From the NCBI GenBank assembly GCA_947382445.1, contig CANCZH010000078.1:1-7384 (forward strand): 7,384 nt of DNA, read 5' to 3'. The notes below the pieces were generated by a model. The model searched no databases, was not told the DNA's origin, and worked only from the letters and a program-made list of their open reading frames with translations. Position numbers and translations under genes: made by a program. This document shows, in pieces, positions 1 through 4,954 of the stretch (positions within the stretch are counted from its first letter, which is position 1; every line of letters begins with the position of its first letter). This DNA is from an uncultured Clostridium sp. (GTDB taxonomy: Bacteria > Bacillota_A > Clostridia > TANB77 > CAG-508).

Positions 1-2011
1 GAAAATCATAAGTATTTCCTAATATATATCTAGCAGTATTACGTATTTTTCTATAAACTTCAGTTACTTGTTTTATAATAAGTTTTGAAACAGCAACATC
101 AGATTTATAATCAGATGATAATACCCATAATCTCAAAACATCAGCACCAGATTCATTTATAATTTCTTGTGGAGCAATAGTATTTCCAATAGACTTAGAC
201 ATTTTTATTCCCTTATCATCAATTGTATAACCATGTGTTACAACTTCTTTATAAGGAGCTTTACCTTTAGTTGCAATAGAAGTAAGTAATGAAGATTGGA
301 ACCATCCTCTATATTGGTCACTTCCTTCTAAATATAAATTAGCTTCTGGAAGTCCACGCTCAGCTAAAACAGACTCATGAGTTGAACCAGAATCAAACCA
401 TACATCCATAATATCTGTTTCTTTCTTAAATTCAGTACATCCACAAGAACATTTTGCATTTTCTGGCATTAATTCTTTTTCAGATAGTTCAAACCAAGCA
501 TTTGAACCTTTCTCTCTAAATATTTTCTGAACTTTTTCTAAGCTTTCAGCTGTAACATACTCTTTTTCACACTCTTTACAATAAAATACTGGTATTGGAA
601 CACCCCATGTACGTTGACGAGAAATACACCAATCATTTCTATCTTCAACCATTTTAGTAATTCTTTCTTCTCCCCAAGCAGGATACCATTTTACAGTTTT
701 TATAGCATCTAATGTTTCTTTTCTAAATCCATCAACAGATGCAAACCATTGGCTTGTAGCTCTGAAAATTACTGGATGTTTACATCTCCAGCAATGTGGA
801 TAAGAGTGATTTACTTCTTTACTTGCAAGTAAATATCCATTCTCATCTAACCATTTTATAATTTCTTTATCTGACTTAGCATAGAACATTCCCGCAAAAG
901 GTCCGGCTTCCTGTGTTTGATGACCTTTACCATCAACACATGCTAAAACCTCTAAACCATTTTTTATACCACATAAATAATCTTCTTTACCATACCCAGG
1001 AGCAGTATGAACAGCACCTGTACCACTATCAAGTTCAACAGCGATAGTATCATCACTACCTAAAACAACTCTTGAATCTCTATCCATAAAAGGATGTCTG
1101 CATATAACTCCCTCTAATTCAGAACCTTTCATTTCATTAACTATTGAATATTCTTCTATTCCTGCATTTTTCATAACTTCTTCAACTAGAGCTGTTGCCA
1201 TTATTAATTTTTCATTTCCAACTTTAACAAAGCTATAATCAAAATCGCCTCCAACTGTAATACCCATATTTCCAGGTAAAGTCCAAGGTGTTGTTGTCCA
1301 AATTACAATAAAAGTATTTTCCACAGCAAATTTTCCTTGAGAATCTTTAACTGGGAATTTAACATATGCTGTATTAGAATTAACATTTTTATATTCTATT
1401 TCAGCTTCAGCTAAGGCTGTCTCGCAATCAGTACACCAATAAACTGGTTTTAATCCTTTATATATATAACCTTTTTTATACATATCAGCAAAAACACCCA
1501 CCTGTCTAGCTTCCATTTCTGGTTGATATGTTATATAAGGATGTTCCCAATCAGCCAAAACTCCTAATCTTTTAAATCCTTCTGTTTGTTTATCTTTATA
1601 ATCCATTGTGAATTTTTTGCAAGTATCTCTAAATTGATTTACGGGAATTTCGTCTCTATTTAATCCTAAACTCTGAATAGCTTTCTTTTCTGTTGGCATA
1701 CCATGTGTATCATATCCAGGAATAAAAGGTGTATAATATCCTTTTAAACTTTTATAACGTACAATAGTATCTTTTAAAACTTTATTTAACGCATGACCTA
1801 TATGGATTTCTCCATTTGCATATGGAGGTCCGTCATGTAAAACGAAAGGTTCTTTTCCTTTATTTTTTTCTAACATTTTTTCATAAATATGTTTTCCCTC
1901 AAAAAGTTCTTCTAATATTTTAGGTTCTTTCTCAGGAAGCCCAGCTCTCATTTGAAAGTCAGTCTTAGGTAAATTTAAAGTTTGTCCATAATCCATTTTT
2001 TCATCACTCAT
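1..2011 (-). CDS. ileS: isoleucyl-tRNA synthetase, N-terminal 670 residues (cut by window edge)
   Basis: Class I cytoplasmic aminoacyl-tRNA synthetase that charges tRNA-Ile with isoleucine and edits mischarged valine. I translated this frame by hand; it stays open to the left edge. It begins MSDEKMDYGQTLNLPKTDFQ. Visible landmarks are the HIGH motif at residues 70-73 (preceded by PPYANGEI), the CP1 editing region with GTGAVHTAPG and the expected editing His (H335) and Asp (D344), the WFDSGSTHES block, YRGWFQSS, and KMSKS at 603-607. Two Cys pairs (YCKEC and CSCGC) between CP1 and WFDSGS look like a zinc knuckle. The visible part ends at the start of the helical anticodon-binding domain; roughly 250 residues are expected beyond the edge, by comparison with family members of about 920. 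The start at 2011 is supported by AGGAGG (2020-2025) 8 nt upstream. Expression should be controlled by the T-box leader. One variant is GYG where GHG is usual after HTAP. Identity is essentially certain. Confidence 0.98.
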   Translation of the reverse strand, partial: MSDEKMDYGQTLNLPKTDFQMRAGLPEKEPKILEELFEGKHIYEKMLEKNKGKEPFVLHDGPPYANGEIHIGHALNKVLKDTIVRYKSLKGYYTPFIPGYDTHGMPTEKKAIQSLGLNRDEIPVNQFRDTCKKFTMDYKDKQTEGFKRLGVLADWEHPYITYQPEMEARQVGVFADMYKKGYIYKGLKPVYWCTDCETALAEAEIEYKNVNSNTAYVKFPVKDSQGKFAVENTFIVIWTTTPWTLPGNMGITVGGDFDYSFVKVGNEKLIMATALVEEVMKNAGIEEYSIVNEMKGSELEGVICRHPFMDRDSRVVLGSDDTIAVELDSGTGAVHTAPGYGKEDYLCGIKNGLEVLACVDGKGHQTQEAGPFAGMFYAKSDKEIIKWLDENGYLLASKEVNHSYPHCWRCKHPVIFRATSQWFASVDGFRKETLDAIKTVKWYPAWGEERITKMVEDRNDWCISRQRTWGVPIPVFYCKECEKEYVTAESLEKVQKIFREKGSNAWFELSEKELMPENAKCSCGCTEFKKETDIMDVWFDSGSTHESVLAERGLPEANLYLEGSDQYRGWFQSSLLTSIATKGKAPYKEVVTHGYTIDDKGIKMSKSIGNTIAPQEIINESGADVLRLWVLSSDYKSDVAVSKLIIKQVTEVYRKIRNTARYILGNTYDF

Positions 2012-2042
2012 ATTATTTTCCTCCTATTTTATTTTAAAATAC

Positions 2043-2077
2043 AAAAAAGCAATTCAATCCTAATAGGACGAATTGCT
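2043..2077 (-). terminator. T-box regulated terminator before ileS
   Basis: On the minus strand AGCAATTC (2077-2070) pairs with GAATTGCT (2055-2048), with an inner TCCT/AGGA stem, followed by six T (2048-2043). It lies just after the T-box sequence, where the regulated terminator is expected. Pairing of the leader with uncharged tRNA would favour the alternative antiterminator, which uses the T-box segment and the 5' side of this stem. Confidence 0.93.
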
Positions 2078-2291
2078 CCGCGATACCACCTAAATTAATT
2101 TTAATATTATATACTAAAATTCTCTCAAAATCTTGTAACGTAAGATAAAACGGCATATTTTACTAAAATTCAAATATACAACTCCAAGGTGATAATAAAT
2201 AAATATTTCTTACCAAAATCACACCAATCTTTGGCTCTCTTAAAGACATTCTTTACTTATCGTGTCCTTTTCATAGTTTTTATTTATCAAT
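2043..2291 (-). ncRNA. isoleucine T-box riboswitch (ileS leader)
   Basis: This is a cis-acting leader RNA that senses uncharged tRNA-Ile and controls readthrough into ileS. Read on the minus strand it shows stem I pieces (AGAGAGCC followed by ATTGGTG), then an ATC isoleucine specifier at 2193-2191 followed by ACCTTGGAGTTG. Near the 3' end is the T-box sequence TAGGTGGTATCGCGG (2092-2078). The UGGU bulge (2088-2085) would pair with the 3' end of a tRNA with discriminator A, as in tRNA-Ile. A terminator hairpin with a U tract follows directly. The 5' end is set from the predicted promoter and is approximate. The assignment rests on the conserved T-box core plus its position before ileS; the specifier was picked by eye. 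Confidence 0.95.
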
Positions 2292-2297
2292 ATTAAT

Positions 2298-2326
2298 ATA
2301 TTATACTCTTTTATTTTTTTTGTCAA
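2298..2326 (-). promoter_or_regulatory. ileS / T-box promoter
   Basis: A perfect -35 TTGACA (2326-2321, minus strand) is followed by overlapping -10 candidates: TATAAT (2305-2300, spacer 15) or TAATAT (2303-2298, spacer 17). Both place the transcript start near 2290, just before the T-box leader. It is a consensus housekeeping-sigma promoter, predicted by eye. Confidence 0.8.
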
Positions 2327-2346
2327 CTATTATTATAAAATAAAAG

Positions 2347-2484
2347 TAATAATAAAAATAAATATAATTTTGTATTCCTTGCAACTCGCATTTGAAGCAG
2401 TTGTACAAAGCATAGCTTTTACAACTGCTATTCAAAGCTTCGAAACTGCGCGTCATATCAAAATTATATTTATTTTTATTATTA
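2347..2484. repeat. 138-bp imperfect palindrome, candidate MITE-like or palindromic repeat element
   Basis: The outer arms 2347-2372 and 2459-2484 are perfect 26-bp inverted repeats, very AT-rich. Inside are further arms: GC plus TTTGAA (2388-2396) pairs with TTCAAA plus GC (2431-2438), GCAGTTGTA (2397-2405) pairs with TACAACTGC (2420-2428), and AAAGC (2407-2411) pairs with GCTTT (2415-2419) around an ATA loop. The single strand could therefore fold into one long bulged hairpin. The core has clearly higher GC than its flanks. I see no ORF of useful size and no clear target duplication beyond AT-rich sequence. It lies between the hup terminator and the ileS promoter. A mobile miniature element, a palindromic repeat family or a structured RNA are all possible; which one cannot be told from a single copy. 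Confidence 0.75.
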
Positions 2485-2577
2485 ATAGTATTTTAGTAAG
2501 TTTTTAAACTATACTAGCAAAAGTAAGTTTGTAACGATAACATTAATTAAGTTAATGCCTTTTTTCATTTAGAGAAG

Positions 2578-2607
2578 AAAAAAGGTATAGTTTTCACTAT
2601 ACCTTTT
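2578..2607 (-). terminator. intrinsic terminator of hup
   Basis: A 12-bp stem, AAAAGGTATAGT (2580-2591) against ACTATACCTTTT (2596-2607), surrounds a 4-nt loop. In the minus direction it is followed by TTTTTTCTTCTC. It begins 35 nt after the HU stop codon. The A/T-rich ends of the stem could also give weak termination in the plus direction, but no plus-strand gene precedes it here. Confidence 0.88.
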
Positions 2608-2642
2608 ATATGAATTCATATAATCATCTATTTAAAAAGTGA

Positions 2643-2921
2643 TTATTTTTTATTTACTAAATCTTTTAATGCTTTACCAGCTTTGAATACTGGAGCTTTT
2701 GATGCAGGTATTTTTATTTCTTCTTTAGTTTGTGGGTTTCTTCCTTTTCTAGCTGCTCTTTTTCTTACTTCAAAAGAACCAAATCCAACTAATTGAACTT
2801 TATCTCCTTTTGATAATGCTTCCATAACTGTTTCAACGAAAGCGTTGATTGTTGCTTCAGCACCTTTTTTTGTTTCTCCTGTTTGTGCAGCTACTGCTGC
2901 GATTAATTCAGCTTTGTTCAT
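2643..2921 (-). CDS. hup: DNA-binding protein HU
   Basis: Small histone-like nucleoid protein that binds and bends DNA as a dimer with little sequence preference. The 92-residue length is normal for the HU/IHF family. It starts [20 protein letters not shown] (helical dimerisation part), has [16 protein letters not shown] (residues 46-61), which is the family signature leading into the DNA-binding beta arm, and carries the intercalating proline in RNPQT (P63). It then ends with [19 protein letters not shown]. The usual TGEE after RNPQ is TKEE here, a small change. The start at 2921 has AGGAGG (2929-2934) 7 nt upstream. It lies 153 nt after the flippase stop; that gap has no strong terminator, so it may be transcribed both by readthrough and from a promoter of its own at 2973-3000. 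A terminator follows it. Confidence 0.98.
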   Translation of the reverse strand: MNKAELIAAVAAQTGETKKGAEATINAFVETVMEALSKGDKVQLVGFGSFEVRKRAARKGRNPQTKEEIKIPASKAPVFKAGKALKDLVNKK

Positions 2922-2952
2922 CTTTTTACCTCCTAATAGATTTTAGTATTTA

Positions 2953-2973
2953 TGTAGATTTCCTTAATCTACA
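2953..2973 (-). other. small hairpin just upstream of hup ribosome binding site
   Basis: On the minus strand TGTAGATT and AATCTACA form an 8-bp perfect stem around a 5-nt loop, about 20 nt upstream of the AGGAGG. No U tract follows it, so it is not a terminator. It overlaps the predicted transcript start of the hup promoter and would be complete only in transcripts coming through from the flippase gene. It could affect translation or mRNA stability, or could be a protein-binding site. No function is shown by the sequence. Confidence 0.5.
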
Positions 2974-3000
2974 CTATATTTATTCGCCAAAGTCCTTCAA
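2973..3000 (-). promoter_or_regulatory. probable hup promoter
   Basis: On the minus strand TTGAAG (3000-2995), a 16-nt spacer and TATAGT (2978-2973) form a plausible housekeeping promoter, with a strongly A-rich tract upstream (about 3003-3036) that could act as an UP element. The -35 matches the consensus only in part, so the call is moderate. Confidence 0.45.
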
Positions 3001-3049
3001 ATTCCTTCTTTTTTTTTTATTTTTTTCAGTTTTTTCAAGGATTTGCGAA
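2983..3049. other. bulged inverted repeat flanking an oligo-A/T tract, between flippase and hup
   Basis: The arm TTCGCCAAAGTCCTT (2983-2997) can pair with AAGGATTTGCGAA (3037-3049) apart from two single-base bulges. The loop is a long homopolymer-rich tract. A second small hairpin, AAATCG/CGATTT (3048-3064), overlaps the outer edge. Neither is followed by a U tract on the minus strand. It may be a weak processing or stabilising structure between the two genes; the function is unknown. Confidence 0.45.
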
Positions 3050-3074
3050 ATCGAACCACGATTTTTGTCTAATT

Positions 3075-4712
3075 TTAGCTATATAAATGTAACTTTTTCA
3101 AAACGCTGTAAACCTTGTCGCCCTTAGGAAGCATCTCTATCTCTTCTCTTGAAAAGACTTTAAGAATTACTACTGAAATTGCAAACACAATTACTGCAAT
3201 TATTATTGCAATTATTGTTGAAATTCTTATTCCAATAAAAGATTTTACTAATATAAATACTCCATATGAGCATATAGACATAATTAAAGTTGCCAAAATA
3301 GGTTTTATAGATAATTTTATTAAAGAAAAATTTAATTTAGTTGTTTTAGTCAATACTAAATATACAATAATAAATGAAATTAAGTGACATATAACAGACC
3401 CTATTGCAGCACCATTTTCATAAATTCCTTCAATAGGCATTAAAACGACATTAGTAATTATTTTAGCTAAAACTCCTACAGTTAATGCTACAACAGGCGT
3501 TTTTACTTTTCCAAACCCTTGTAATATTCCATTTATAGTTTGTGCTAAAATTGTAAATATTATTGTAAATGATGAAATTGCAAGCAAAACTCCACCATCA
3601 CTTGCAAAAGGAAATAATAAAAGTAAGATTTCATTTGCATATAATAACATTCCCGCTGTACATGGAAGTCCAATAAGTAAACTTAATAATAAAGTAAAAG
3701 AAACTCTCTTATTAATTGTTGCATTATCATTTTTGGCATTAGCAGCAGAAATAGCTGGAACAAGTGCCGTTGCAAAAGCTACATTAAAACTAAGTGGTAA
3801 TGATGTAAGTATATCCACTTTTGCACTTAATATACCATATCGCGCTTTAGCAGCTTCTTCTCCAAGAATTGGTGATAAAATATTTACAACAGTTGCAGAA
3901 TCTACTAATTTATTTAATGATGATAATATCGCAGTTAATGAAATTGGTATAGAAATCCATAATATAGTTTTTACAATACTTTTAAAAGTTTTATTTTCTT
4001 TTTTAACTGATGGAGTATTCTTTATAGAAATAAACTTTCTTTCTTTTATATAATATTTATATAAGTATATAAAACTAAATACTATAGCTGTAGAAGTTGC
4101 AGCAGTTGCAGCAGCAGCCATGAATACAGTGTTTGTACTAGTTAAATAAGCAGCAATTTCAACAAATATAATTGTAAATAATGTTTTCCAAAATTGTTCA
4201 AAAGTTTGAGCATTAGCTGTTGCACTCATTTGAGCTCTACCATTAAAATACCCTCTAAAAACTGATGAAATAGCAACAAAGAAAACTCCTGGGGACAATA
4301 TCATAAGAGTAATTTTAGATTCTGGAATTCCAAGCCAAACTTTTGATATAATATCAGCACTAAAAAATAAAAATAAAGTACCTAGCATTCCAATAAGTCC
4401 AAAAGTAAAAATTGCTACTTTAAAAATTTTATGAGCACTTTCATTATCTCCTACTGCTAATTTTTCTGAAATAAGCTTAGAAATAGCATTTGGTATTCCA
4501 ATAGATGAAATAGAAAGTAGCAATGCATATATTTGATATCCTCCCATATATATTGCATTTCCACTATCTCCGAATCCTTTTCTGTTTGTCAAATATAATG
4601 TTTGAACTAATCCTAATATTTTAATTAAAACTTGTGAAAGCATTAGAACTAGTACACCTTGCAGAAAAGTTTGTTTTTTAATTCTACTTTTATTTTCAGT
4701 TCTTTCCTCCAT
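3075..4712 (-). CDS. MurJ/SpoVB/YtgP-family lipid-linked polysaccharide (lipid II) flippase
   Basis: Integral membrane exporter of the MOP superfamily, polysaccharide transporter/MurJ-like branch, likely moving a lipid-linked cell wall precursor across the cytoplasmic membrane. From the start chosen here it is 545 residues, matching SpoVB, YabM and YtgP (about 520-545), with about 13-14 hydrophobic segments along its whole length. Family-like blocks are GIPNAISKLISEKLAVGD near the N-terminus, FRGYFNGRAQMSATANAQ, the LPLSFNVAFATALVPAIS region, GILQGFGKVKTP, and a final FSREEIEMLPKGDKVYSVL tail. I chose the ATG at 4712 (MEERTENK) because GAGAGGA lies about 8 nt upstream of it. The ATG 30 nt further upstream (4742) has no ribosome binding site and abuts a near-perfect -10 box, so it should lie outside the mRNA. 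The neighbour hup fits the yabM/spoVB-hup type gene order in Firmicutes. Whether it is the essential MurJ, a sporulation SpoVB or a paralog cannot be decided from sequence alone. Confidence 0.93.
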   Translation of the reverse strand: MEERTENKSRIKKQTFLQGVLVLMLSQVLIKILGLVQTLYLTNRKGFGDSGNAIYMGGYQIYALLLSISSIGIPNAISKLISEKLAVGDNESAHKIFKVAIFTFGLIGMLGTLFLFFSADIISKVWLGIPESKITLMILSPGVFFVAISSVFRGYFNGRAQMSATANAQTFEQFWKTLFTIIFVEIAAYLTSTNTVFMAAAATAATSTAIVFSFIYLYKYYIKERKFISIKNTPSVKKENKTFKSIVKTILWISIPISLTAILSSLNKLVDSATVVNILSPILGEEAAKARYGILSAKVDILTSLPLSFNVAFATALVPAISAANAKNDNATINKRVSFTLLLSLLIGLPCTAGMLLYANEILLLLFPFASDGGVLLAISSFTIIFTILAQTINGILQGFGKVKTPVVALTVGVLAKIITNVVLMPIEGIYENGAAIGSVICHLISFIIVYLVLTKTTKLNFSLIKLSIKPILATLIMSICSYGVFILVKSFIGIRISTIIAIIIAVIVFAISVVILKVFSREEIEMLPKGDKVYSVLKKLHLYS

Positions 4713-4742
4713 AAAATGTTCCTCTCTTTTTTTAGTATTCAT

Positions 4743-4771
4743 ATTATATTTATATTACTACATAATTTCAA
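4743..4771 (-). promoter_or_regulatory. flippase promoter
   Basis: On the minus strand TTGAAA (4771-4766), a 17-nt spacer and a perfect TATAAT (4748-4743) make a strong housekeeping promoter. The predicted transcript start, about 4736, falls just downstream of the ATG at 4742, which supports the internal start at 4712. Confidence 0.82.
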
Positions 4772-4891
4772 GTATTCTAAATCAGTTTATTAATATATGA
4801 ATTCCTTTCAATCTTATAATTACTATTTTTATAAATCTCATTAATATATGTAGATTTTATCGTCCTTTTCATACATTTTTTGCAAAAAGTA

Positions 4892-4920
4892 TTGTTTTTT
4901 TCGTGTTTTTATAGGATAAT
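4892..4920 (+). promoter_or_regulatory. probable promoter of the coupling ATPase gene
   Basis: TTGTTT (4892-4897), a 17-nt spacer and GATAAT (4915-4920) give a plausible promoter with a start near 4927. It is preceded by a perfect 12-bp palindrome, TTTTTGCAAAAA (4877-4888), which might be an operator or just AT-rich chance. It is divergent from the flippase promoter, about 120 bp apart. Confidence 0.6.
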
Positions 4921-4954
4921 ATAAGTGTAAATTTTTGTGAAAGTGGTGAATATT

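Noticed and set aside
2495..2530. Direct repeat AGTAAGTTT at 2495 and 2522
   Set aside because: Only two 9-bp copies in AT-rich spacer; too short to separate from chance.
2541..2566. CATTAA/TTAATG hairpin followed by a T tract, as a plus-strand terminator
   Set aside because: The stem has only six A/T-rich pairs and there is no plus-strand gene upstream to terminate.
2849..3127. Plus-strand open frame of 92 codons rich in Leu and Phe across the hup upstream region
   Set aside because: It is antisense to the hup start and runs through the homopolymer T tract and hairpins; it has no ribosome binding site and no protein-like pattern.
3115..4053. Two plus-strand open frames within the flippase gene
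   Set aside because: They are antisense shadows of a hydrophobic, low-GC gene whose minus-strand product matches a known family end to end.
4789..4853. TTAATATATG occurring twice in the divergent promoter region
   Set aside because: It is AT-only apart from one G, and not placed like operators relative to either promoter.
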